Below, in pieces: positions 1-9,289 of a stretch of DNA of 64,000 nt. Within the stretch, counting starts at the first letter, position 1, and each line of letters begins with the position of its first letter. The notes under the pieces were generated by a model. It did no database searches. It was given only the letters and a program-made list of their open reading frames with translations, and was not told the origin of the DNA. The stretch lies in contig CM072345.1 of the NCBI GenBank assembly GCA_036874045.1, positions 5,605,501-5,669,500 of the forward strand, read 5' to 3'. Position numbers and translations under genes: made by a program. Origin of the DNA: Cymodocea nodosa (taxonomy: Eukaryota; Streptophyta; Magnoliopsida; Alismatales; Cymodoceaceae).

Positions 1-385
1 AAAGATTCAAACTGTTGGTTCGTGGCTTCAACCTAAAAGCTACATTCAGTTGTTGGTTTGAGTTTTGACCTGAAAACTCTAGAGGTTGGTTTACTGAAGT
101 TTTTACTTGAAAACTTCTGTGTTGTTGGTTCTTGCTTTGACCTGAAAGCAAGTGTATAAGTGTTGAAACACTTAGTGAAGCCCAAGTGAATCTTGGGGGT
201 GGACTAGCCAAGTTGGTGAACCACCTAAAACTTGCTATGTGTTATCTTTCTTTACTGCTTTGCATTCGTTTAAATTCATCTCATTTCACTTCTATTTGAA
301 TCATTTGTTTCAACAATCAAAAGAACTTAAAAATTACACACTTTCACCATTCACCCCCCCTTTGGTGAGTCTACCGATCCTAACA
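1..385 (+). repeat. 3' part of a family A (Sirevirus-like) LTR, copy A3
   Basis: The stretch matches the last ~385 bases of the family A LTRs at 7304-7688, 16440-16824, 55438-55822 and 62300-62685. It includes the tandem hairpin block (about 12-165) and the terminal GATCCTAACA. The LTR begins left of the window. To its right lies integrase sequence of element E on the other strand, so this LTR was inserted into E. The first flanking bases are ATACT; the matching duplication would be outside the window. Whether it is a solo LTR or the end of a full element cannot be told from here. Confidence 0.9.
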
Positions 386-870
386 ATACTAGGTAAACCT
401 CTAACTAGATTCTTTTTAGACAGCTTTTGTAACAATTTTAAGTTTGAGTGTCCTAGCCTTCTATGCCATAAAATGACTTCATCTGATTTTACAATTAAGC
501 AAGCGTTGTCTTTAATAATATCAGAATGCAAATTTAGAATACAAACAGATCATTTCTTGTATGCAGTGAATAAAGTTTCGTTTGTAGACATGTCCATAAT
601 TTTACAGGAATCTTTTTCAAAAATTACTCTATAAATCTTCATTAAAACAGGAACACTCAATAAATTAAAACCTAAGTTTTCCACTAATAAAACATTATTT
701 ATAAAACATTTCTCAGTTACCTAAACCTTGCCAGACCCAAGGATATTTGTTTTTCTTTTATTTCCAAAGGTAACTTGTCCGTTCTTGGTCTTTGTTATTT
801 CTGTAAGTAATCGTATATCTCCAATCATGTGGCTGGATGCTCTACTATCCATTATCCATTTTGATTTGTG
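386..870 (-). pseudogene. Protease and integrase-start remnant of element E
   Basis: On the minus strand a Copia protease signature (WIMDSRASSHM, near 828-865) is followed by a typical Copia pre-integrase motif (LWHRRLGH, near 450-480) and the usual downstream (K)NLVRGLP. In an active element the aspartic protease would cut the Gag-Pol polyprotein and the HHCC domain would begin the integrase. The remnant stops where the A3 LTR begins. It is a fossil with several breaks. Confidence 0.8.
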
Positions 871-925
871 TACCTACAAAATAGTCAAAAAGAGATTTTA
901 TCTCTTGGAACCCATTTTGAGTGGG

Positions 926-2894
926 TCAAAGAATTTTATAGAGAGTCATATCAAAATAATCCATATTTTTAGACTTCAACTTATCTATTTTCTGATAATT
1001 ATTTTTGCGTTTCTTTCTCTTAGTGTTATAATTATCAGAATATTTATCTCCATGTAAACCAAAGTTGAAATTTTCATTTTTGACATTATTTGATTTCCAA
1101 TATCCAATATTTTTTAAATATGAAGAAAATTGATCAAGAATATTAAAATTTTCAAATGTCTTAGCTTGATTTTTCTGAAAATTTCTTTTAAAATTCTTAC
1201 GTCGTGTGTTATCATCTGTATGCTGCATTTTATCAACTCGCACATTTTTCTCCCTTTTTAATCACACATAGAATAGTTTTTCTCTTACTATTCTTAGTAC
1301 TAGAAATAAAGACATTATTTTTGGTAGTACCATCATGCAATATATAATTTTCAGAAGATGCATCGTGTAAACCAATACCATGTTTTTCTACATTTGATAT
1401 CTTACTACTAAGTTCATTTGTTAAAGTTTGACTATTATTCCATTTACTTAATATAGCCTTTTGATCGTAGACTTTAATCTTTAACACATCAATTTTTGAA
1501 TTTAAATCAGTAATAGTCAATTCCAGTTTTTCAATTTCATAGATCATTTTCTTCTTACAAGCAATTAAATTTTCACAATCAGCATGCAATTTTCTTTCTA
1601 TAGTAGTGAACTTTAAAATTTCTTATGCATGCCTTTGATTTTCTTCCTTAAATTTATTCAATGTAGTGTTCAGAAAATCAATCGTATTTTCAAATTCATC
1701 TAGCATTTTCCTAGTGTCCTTTCTTTCTATTTTGACTTTTTTATATTTTCTGGCCAATCTATTGTATTCAACAAGTAATCCATCAAAACTATCAAAATTA
1801 GCATTTTGATCAAAGGATACCTCACTGGATTTTGCCATAAAGCATACATTTGCCAGATTTTCTTCTGAATCTGATGTTGATGAGGATTCGTTGTCTAATG
1901 TTGAATCCTTTGTTTCTTCACTTTGTGAAGCTGAAGAGTCATCCCATGTCACTTTAAGCCCCCTTCTCTTTCTAAATTTCTTATTCTTGAAATTCCTCCT
2001 CGAATTCTTCTTATCTTTCTTAAGAGGACAATCAGTTTGAAAGTGACCCGGCCTGTTGCACTTGTAGCATATACTTTTGTCTTTTGTGAATGACTTCTTC
2101 TCCATATCTCTAGATGTCTTTGTTGACCTGAAGTTCCTACATTTCTTCAACAGATTTCTAAATTTTTTGGTCAACAATAGTAAATCATCATTAGAATCAC
2201 TAGTGACTTCTGAGACTTTATCAGCCTCAAAAGCCAAATCACTTCTAGGATTTTTCCCTTTTGGATCTAAATGTTGTACTTCATAGGCTGTCAGATTTCC
2301 TATGAGATCATCGAGAGTATATGTATTTAAGTCTTTTGACTCTTCAATAGATGTTGTCTTTTGAGCCCAAATTTTAGTTAAAGATCTAAGGATCTTTCTT
2401 ACCAAGTCTTTTTCCATGAATTTCTTGCCTAAAGATTTTAATGAATTTACAATCTCAAGAAAACAGGAAAACATGTCAGAGATACATTCATTTTCGTGCA
2501 TTTTAAAAAGCTCATATTTATGTACTAACATATTGATCTTAGATTCCTTGACCTAATTAGTACCTTCGTTGGCAACTTCTAATGCATGTCATATCTCATA
2601 TGCAGTTTGATATGTAGAAACTTTATTAAATTGATCATGAGATAAAGCACAAAACAAGATGTTTAAACCTTTAGCATTCGGTGTCATTCGCTCCTTTTCA
2701 TCAAAAGTCCAAGTATCATATGGAGTCGTAACTAACATTATAGGATTGCTAATTATATGCCATAATTTGAAATCGATTGACTGAAAGAATATTTTCATCC
2801 TATATTTCCAGTAGTCATAATTGCTACCTTCGAACATAGGAGGACGATTAGTGGTCTGTCCTTCAGTCATAACTAAGATTTCAGAATTATCCAT
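926..2894 (-). pseudogene. gag remnant of element E
   Basis: The N-terminal part carries the Copia gag signature FEGSNYDYWKYRM (2820-2860), matching family A gag (FEGSNYNYWKNRM). It continues with the UBN2-type capsid region, a CCHC zinc knuckle (CYKCNRPGHFQTDC, near 2028-2072), an acidic Ser-rich stretch and a long Lys/Glu/Asn-rich coiled-coil tail down to about 926. Gag would form the cytoplasmic virus-like particle and bind the element RNA through the zinc knuckle. The length fits Sirevirus-type gag, longer than in C1. It is broken, with a few breaks. Confidence 0.85.
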
Positions 2895-2983
2895 TTTAAA
2901 TAGATGATCCGAAGTAAATGATAGGAAAAACCAATTCCTAAATAGAGAAATGAAGGCTTTCCGGATGTTTTAAACAGTTTAAA

Positions 2984-2996
2984 TACTCTGATACTA
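2984..2996 (-). other. Decayed primer-binding site of element E
   Basis: Read on the minus strand this is TAGTATCAGAGTA, two changes from the initiator-Met primer site TGGTATCAGAGC. It lies two bases inside the LTR end (GATCCTACA), as expected for a 5' LTR and primer-site junction. Confidence 0.75.
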
Positions 2997-2998
2997 GT

Positions 2999-4216
2999 TG
3001 TAGGATCATCTGTATCACAAGAAGGGGGGTGAATTGTGTCTTTAGTAATTAAACTAGTGGATAAAACAAGAGTACAAAACACTCGTAAGATGAAATTCTA
3101 TTCTTTTATTTCAAGACAGAATTTACAATATCTTTTCAGCTCAATTCCCTTCTTGACGGTTTTGATCTAGTAATTTTTGATATACAATTCAAATAGGAAA
3201 ACAAAGCTCTTTTTCAAAACTAATTTTGAATTGTATAAAACCTGATCTTTATGCACACAGCTCTTTTCTTTCTCTTTGCTCAGCTTCTGTATCTCTTCTT
3301 CTCTAGTTGTCGAATTTCCAGACTTCTTACGTTTGCAGCTCCTTTTCTAAAATTGCTTGGAATTTCGAACTTCTTCTAATGTTGGAGAACTTTTCAGAAT
3401 ATGAATATTCAAACTTAACTTTTCAGTTAGGGATCTAGATTGAATATTCAGACTTTGTTTTTTTTTTGAGATTGAGATCCTCTATTATAATGTAGCTCGT
3501 ACTCTCTATTAGTAGTCGAATTCTGTTGTCTTTCACGTTCAGCATGTTCATCCACTTGATCCACAATCCATAATTCACGTACTAATTTTCTCTTTAATCT
3601 AAATTACTTTCTATTTAAATTTCCACTTTCTTCACTAACTATTTGAGTTTCCACAATCTCCACTCGTAGATTCACCGAAACTTTATCTTCCTGGAGTCTT
3701 GTAGAATATCTTCTAAGTCTTCTATTTAGTCGAACATTTATCCTTTAACTCCTGTAAAAACTCGAATACTTATCCTTTAACTCTTCGAGTTTTTGCACCT
3801 GCAAAACACGTGACTAAACAAAGAAACTTATCTGTTCGTTAGTCCTTTTATAAAACTCGAACAGTTATCTATCCATGCATATAAAAACTCGAACAGTTAT
3901 CTAACTATTCGATTTTTCATTACTGAACACACATGGAAAACATGTGACAACTTAAAACATTAAAAACACACATGTAGATAACTTAACTATACGAGTTTTT
4001 AACATAAAGTATTCGACAAAAACGAAACGTTAACTATCCGAAAGTTTAACTATTCCAAATCTAGCTCTCCAGAAATCTTTAATTTATCCGACATAAAAAT
4101 GAAACTTTTCGATAATCTGTTAACTATTATACTTAGAGAAATATACTTAGAGAATATTATGTAAACTTATTTAAATACGTTAATAAAGCATATATCATAA
4201 AAATTAAATACCTAAC
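2999..4216 (-). repeat. 5' LTR of element E
   Basis: On the plus strand the LTR runs from TGTAGGATC to ...CCTAACA. About 1.2 kb. Its upstream (U3) half, at higher coordinates, is dense in CTCGAATAGTTA-type words and their reverse complements (3720-4080), and contains CACGTG-like sites. Short runs at its ends resemble LTR B, so E and B are related but distinct subfamilies. The other LTR of E is outside the window, so age cannot be judged. Confidence 0.8.
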
Positions 4217-4295
4217 AAAGGTGCTTTATTGAGTTATATATATATATTTCATAATTGAGTTAATATGGTTTTGTCATCATCAAAAAGGGGGAGAT
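4217..4295 (+). other. 3' tail and polypurine tract of Copia element B
   Basis: About 80 bases of AT-rich 3' untranslated sequence end in AAAAAGGGGGAGA (4282-4294) directly before the LTR start TGTTAAG. The same tract precedes the 3' LTRs of A1 and A2. This fixes the orientation of B as plus and shows the following LTR is its 3' LTR. The rest of B is hidden behind the E insertion and lies outside the window. Confidence 0.85.
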
Positions 4296-4611
4296 TGTTA
4301 AGTATTTTGTTTTGATGATGTGTGCTGAATGAAAGTAATCATATTTGCTAAATTACTATTGCTTATGAAAGAAAATTAAGAACATCAATTAATACAAAAA
4401 AAGTTTACAGATATAAATACCTGTCTATATTGGATCTTAAATTATATTGTTAAATAACTAGTCGTTTCGTTGCAGTAATTTCTCATTTAACTAAATGTTA
4501 AGTTAACGTGTGTTTTTTTATTGAAATGCATATGTTTTAAAGTTATATTTTCTGTATCATGAATAGTGCACGTTTAGACAACTCGTTAAGTTAGAGTGTT
4601 ATTTGTATAGA

Positions 4612-4728
4612 GGTCACGTGAGAACTCGTTAAGTTAAAGGCTTAAAGGTTAAAATAGGTCACGTGAGAACTCATTAAGTTAAAGGCTTAAAGGTTAAAAT
4701 AGGTCACATGAGAACTCGTTAAGTTAGT
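4612..4728 (+). repeat. 45-bp tandem repeat inside LTR B
   Basis: Three units starting at 4612, 4657 and 4702 repeat with a 45-base period. Each begins GGTCACGTGAGAACTCGTTA or a one- to two-base variant, combining a CACGTG site with the CTCGTTAAGTTA word. The repeat is in the upstream part of the LTR, where promoter control elements are expected. The third unit is partial. Confidence 0.85.
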
Positions 4729-5356
4729 GTTGTACACGTGGTGAAATTAAAGGTTACGAATGTTATATTGTATCATGTGAGTTGCATATGTTTAACTCGT
4801 TAACATAACTGCACGTGTTGAGTTGCTATATTGAACACTAAGGCAACGTGTTAGGTTAGCCTTATAAACTTAAGTTATTATTATTGCACATGGTAATATT
4901 CTTATTATAAAAACATTTGTTTATTACTAGTTCATTGAGTTATCTATAACACAACAGAATTGGTTCGTTGAGTTATCGTAACACCATGAAGCTTGTTCAT
5001 TGAGTTAGCGTAACACCATAGACTTAGTTCGTTGAGTTAGTTACAGTACTTGTCACATGAGTTGGCACATGAGGAACTCGTTAAGTTAGAAACGTTAAGT
5101 TATATATCTACTTGTTTTACTCATTTAATTAACATTAAAGTAACGACGTCTTATTACACTTGATGAAAAATTTTATACAAGAAAGTTTATTTTGCAGGAA
5201 ATTTTTCAGAGATCTAAGATTGATGACTAAAGAAAATTCGAAATGTAAACATGGGTCAGAATGTGTGTATTTTGATGAAGGAAAAAGAGAAGACGTGAAG
5301 AAGTGGAAAATTAGTACTAATTAAACGTGGAGGATATGCATGAAAAAAAGATATAG

Positions 5357-5365
5357 TATAAAAGG
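5357..5365 (+). promoter_or_regulatory. Likely TATA box of LTR B
   Basis: TATAAAAGG lies about 1.06 kb into the LTR, between the word-rich upstream half and the purine-rich downstream part. In the solo B LTR the matching site reads TATAAAAGG with a nearby ATATAG. The transcription start is inferred, not shown. Confidence 0.55.
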
Positions 5366-5826
5366 CATAGAATTCTCATTGATCAGTTATCCTTGCACAC
5401 CAAACAAAAAATCTTTTTAGGGATCAAAAACACATCTTTGGGGAAAAGCTCTCAGATGAAAGAAAATTTAGTGAAACAAAAAATGTCAGATTTATGTCAC
5501 TGAAGATTTGAAGTATTAGGAGAAAGCAAATTTAGTGAAGTGGAGAAAGTAAATTCAATAAAGTAGAGAAAGACAAGATATTTGTCACTAAAGAATTGCT
5601 GAAGAAGAAAAAGAAAAAGAAAGATCTCAAAAAAAGAAAAAGAAAGATCTCAAACAGGGAGAAATATTTTTAAATTCTGCAAATTAGTTTTCTTTGTTTG
5701 CAGTTATGAAATTGTATAGATGAAACATGGTATTGATATATAATTGCATCTACAATTTTTGAGGAGAATTGAATTGTATATTGTAATTGAAACCTTGAAT
5801 AAAAATGATTTTATGAAAACAATGTT

Positions 5827-5903
5827 AGATTGGGTTTTTAGGCGGCACTAGAGAACTTGTTTAGTTCCCCGGCAATGGCGCTAGAAAACTTGTTTGTCTT
5901 GTT
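5827..5903 (-). repeat. G1 left (3') LTR, terminal piece before A1
   Basis: Matches the start of the right LTR at 37567-37645. It contains a second, internal primer-site-like sequence, CCCCGGCAATGGCGCTA (5867-5883), followed by AAAACTTG as at the true primer site. The LTR continues at 16830 after element A1 and its TTGTT duplication. Confidence 0.9.
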
Positions 5904-7688
5904 TGTTAGAACCCGAGTATTTTGATAATGCAAAACCTATGTGAGGAAACATATTGTATTTCATAGTTAAGTCTGTACTACATTAGATTAGAAGGTTGTT
6001 AGAACAAATTCCAAGCAGATGAACAGATCAAGAAGGTTCCAGATGATAATACTTTCAAGATACAGCAAAATCGGACAGTTACAGGTTCAAGTATTCGAAG
6101 AGTAAAAAGCAGCAAGACTATCAGGCAGTTAGAAGGATAACTATCCGAATTTTACAAAGCCTTCGGAGAGTTATTTAATCAGACAGTTAAGAAGATTGAA
6201 TGATCGGATAGTTAAGGAGTTAACTATCCGGAAGCTTAAAGGACTTTTCGGAGAGTTACAAGTATAACTATCCGAAAGTTAAGTCATTCAATAAACCACG
6301 TGCAGAAATATAGAACGGAAGCTTAAAGGACTTGTCGGAGAGTTAGATAACTATCCAAGTTTTCTTTTTGGAGAGTTAGATAACTATTCAAGTTTTTTGG
6401 TAAGTTACAAGCATAACTTTCCAGAACTTAAGTCATTTTATTACGCACGTGCAAAATGGAAAAGCCGACAGTTGAAAGCTTAAAAGGGAAAATCGGAGAG
6501 TTAGATAACTATCCGAAATTTCAAAGAGAGTTTCGGTAAGTTACAGTTTAACTATCCGAAACTTAAGTCAGTGAATTTCCCACATGCAGAATTCTAGATA
6601 GATGCTCAAATGGGTTTTCGGAGAGTTAGAAAGATAACTATCCGAAATTTCAAAAGAATTTCGGTGAGTTACAGTTTAACCATCCGAAACTTAAGTCATT
6701 GAATTTACCATGTGTAGAATTCCAAAGAGTGGCTCAAATAAGTTTTCGGAGAGTTAGAGAAATAACTATCCGAAATCCTGAAGCATTTTGGTGAGTTACA
6801 GAGAGCCTTCCGAAACTTAAGTCAGCCCTTTTTGCACGTGCTAAATTAAAGAAATCGGAAAGTTGATAGAGTCAAACTATCCAACAAGTATATAACTGTT
6901 CGGTGAGTTACAGTTATAAGTATCTGATTGAATGACAGCTCACATTTAAATATTCTGGAATCCTACCTAGCAGTAAAGGTTAAGTGATCTTTCGGTGAGT
7001 TACAGATACTCTTTGGAGAGTTGCATAGCTAACTATCCGAAAGAACAGGAAAATCGGTAAGATATCTTGAAACGATTTTCTGAATGGTCACTTGCCGTAT
7101 TGGGACTTGAGGCTAATCAAGTACAATAGAATACATCCGTTAGAGGAAAATATGATCGTTGTACATATCAGGTATATATACAAATACAGACAACGAAGAT
7201 AGGTGAGCTACACTCCAAATTCCAATCACATTCAAGTCTGCAAACAGTGAAGAATATTCAGAAGATCTACTGTAGAAAAAGCTCTTGCGCCAAAACTCTG
7301 ATTGAAGGTTTAAAGTTGTTGGTTCGTGGCTTTAACCTGAAAGCTACATACAGTGTTGGTTTGAGTTTCGACCTAAAAACTCTAAAGGTTGGTTTATTGA
7401 AGTTTCGACCTGAAAACTTCTGTGTAGTTGGTTCTTGCTTTGACTTGAAAGCAAGTGTATAAGTGTTGAAACACTTAGTGAAGCCCAAGTGAATCTTAGG
7501 GGTGGACTAGCCAAATTGGTGAACCACCTAAAAAATTTACTGTCTGTTTCTTATCTCTGTTGATTTGCATTCTATTAGTTTCATCTCATTACATTTCTGT
7601 TGAATCATTCGATTCAACATTAAAAGAATTTTAAAAATACACACGTTCACCATTCACCACCCCACTAGTGAGCCTATCGATCCTAACA
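5904..7688 (+). repeat. 5' LTR of A1
   Basis: 1,785 bp. The upstream part (about 6050-7060) is a degenerate tandem array of roughly 125-155 base units, each with paired words such as TTCGGAGAGTTA and TAACTATCCGAA, the palindrome CTTAAG, and often CACGTG. A clear stem is CGGATAGTTAAGG followed by AGTTAACTATCCG (6205-6230). A TATATATA box lies at about 7173-7180, followed by the hairpin block and a conserved end. Confidence 0.95.
7316..7476 (+). promoter_or_regulatory. Tandem hairpin array in the family A leader RNA
   Basis: Four tandem units of 35-40 bases each begin GTTGGTT and hold a hairpin with loop close to ACCTGA. Stems are GTGGCTT/AAGCTAC (7326-7347), GAGTTT/AAACTC (7363-7382), GAAGTTT/AAACTTC (7399-7420) and CTTGCTTT/AAAGCAAG (7434-7455). 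A fifth, AAGTGTT-GA-AACACTT, follows at 7461-7476. The block lies between the TATA box and the primer site, so it should be in the 5' leader RNA, where packaging or dimerisation signals are usual. In the solo family A LTR (39140-39320) the stems differ but still pair. Function is inferred. Confidence 0.7.
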
Positions 7689-7690
7689 TT

Positions 7691-7702
7691 TGGTATCAGA
7701 GC
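7691..7702 (+). other. Primer-binding site of A1
   Basis: TGGTATCAGAGC, a perfect match to the complement of the plant initiator-Met tRNA 3' end, two bases after the 5' LTR. Confidence 0.95.
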
Positions 7703-7740
7703 AAGGTTAATTCTTCACAAGATTTAACCATCTAGATTTA

Positions 7741-9270
7741 TGGCTCAATTTGCTGAGGGACAAAACATCCACAGACCTCTTCTATTCGATGGTTCCAATT
7801 ATAACTATTGGAAGAATAGAATGGAGTGCTTCCTTAGGAGTTCAGATGTTAAACTCTAGAAGACTGTTGTTCTTGGAACTACACTTCCAACTAGTGATGT
7901 GACAAACTGGTCTGAGGAGGATGAGAAAATCATCCAGTTGGATGCTAGAGGGCTGAATGCCATTTATTGTGCACTAACTGCTGATCAATATAATAAGATA
8001 TCTACATGTAAATCTACTCATGAGGCTTGGAAAATCCTTCAAGTTACTTATGAAGGAACAAGCCAAGTCAAGGATACAAAAATCAGTATTCTTTTAAGAA
8101 AACTAGAACTATTTAAAATGAATGATAATGAAAACATAACTGAAATATTTTCTAGATTTACTGAAATCATTAACAGTCTGAAAGGCTTGGGAAAGGAGTT
8201 CTCTTCACGTGAACAGGTACAAAAGATCTTGAGGAGCTTAACTGTTGAGTGGAAACAGAAGTTCACATCTATTCAAGATTCCAAGGATCTCAACAATTAC
8301 ATAGTTGAAGAACTGTTGGGCAATCTTCTGGCCCACGAAGCTCAGATGAAGGACTGAAAAGAGCAAGGAGCTGTTGAAAAGAAAGCTGAAAAGAAAAAGG
8401 AAATGACATTTCCATCCATAGAGGAAGTTCTAAGCTCAGACAATGATGAGATCATGTTGTTGGCAAGGAACTTCAGAAGGTTTATGAAGAAAAAGAATAA
8501 GTCCCGCTCTTCTAAAAGAACGGTCCCTACATGTTTCAAATGTAAAAGGCAAGGGCACATACAGACCTTCTGTCCATTTCAGACAGAAGAGGATCAAGGA
8601 GATAAGCAGAAGAAATTGAAGGACAAAAAGAAGATGGCTCTCAAAGCTACGTGAGATGACAATAGCTCTTCATGCTGTTCATCAGATTCTGAAGAAGAAG
8701 CAGCAGCCAATGTTTGTTTTGCAGCACAAGAGGTATGTTCTACTTCCTCTAGTTCAGAAAATGAACATGATGAGTTAGACATAAACAGTCTTCTATCTAT
8801 TGTAGATAATTTATATGTGAAGTGTAGAGATTTTAAGAAAGAAATTAAAAGATTAAATCATTGCTTAGAAAATTCATTTGCTGAATTAGAATCAACTATA
8901 GTTAAAAATAGAAATCTAAAATCAAATTTAGATAAGTGCAGTTGTGATAACTGTGAATTAAAAGATGAAAATAAAAATCTATTAACTACTATATCAGATT
9001 TGAAAGATACTCAAGGACAAAAAGGATTAAATGAAATAATAGGATCTCAATGATCAAATGAGAATAAATATGGCCTAGGGTATGCTGCACCATAGGAAAT
9101 ACCTTATTGTGGTAGAGTGATTCAATCTTATAGAGATGGCACCACTATGTTTGCCATCAAACGAAGATCAAGTCATATGTGGCTACCAAGAGGCAATAGA
9201 TTTAATGTTTTAAGGACTAACTCTACTGGACCCAAGAAGATTTGGGTACCAAAAGCTTTAATTTCAGTAT
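7741..9270 (+). pseudogene. gag remnant of A1
   Basis: Starts MAQFAEGQNIHRP and shows the Copia gag signature FDGSNYNYWKNRMECF, a UBN2-type capsid region (7899-8357), a CCHC zinc knuckle (CFKCKRQGHIQTFC, 8532-8573), an acidic Ser-rich stretch and a coiled coil (8817-9050). The same gag is better preserved in A2 (55874-57412). Long gag with coiled coil is typical of Sirevirus-like elements. Broken, with several breaks. Confidence 0.9.
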
Positions 9271-9289
9271 GATTTGTAGGGTGACAAGG

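Larger units (their letters stand above)
386..4216 (-). mobile_element. Copia element E (Sirevirus-like), 5' half
   Basis: Reading leftward from 4216 it has a 5' LTR, a decayed initiator-Met primer site, a long gag region with a zinc knuckle, a protease motif and the start of integrase, where the A3 LTR interrupts it. The rest lies left of the window. The long coiled-coil rich gag resembles Sirevirus-type Copia elements and is a diverged relative of family A. The element is broken, with at least five breaks. Its right end abuts the tail of element B, so E probably inserted into B's 3' untranslated part; the duplication cannot be checked because the other end is not present. Confidence 0.85.
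4296..5826 (+). repeat. 3' LTR of element B, first part
   Basis: Begins TGTTAAGTATTTTG after a polypurine tract and matches the complete solo copy at 44983-46711 in reverse orientation. It contains many CTCGTTAAGTTA words, CACGTG sites, a TATA-like box and purine-rich downstream sequence. G1 splits it near its end: sequence up to 5826 resumes at 41039. The split-point bases ATGTT here and ATGTC at 41039 are the G1 target duplication, one base changed. Confidence 0.9.

Noticed and set aside
7247-7488. Conserved 71-73 codon open frames on both strands in every family A LTR
   Set aside because: They coincide with the tandem hairpin block. Both strands are open because of the repeated, compositionally biased units, and the frames are not conserved in the diverged solo LTR. 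RNA structure explains the region better.
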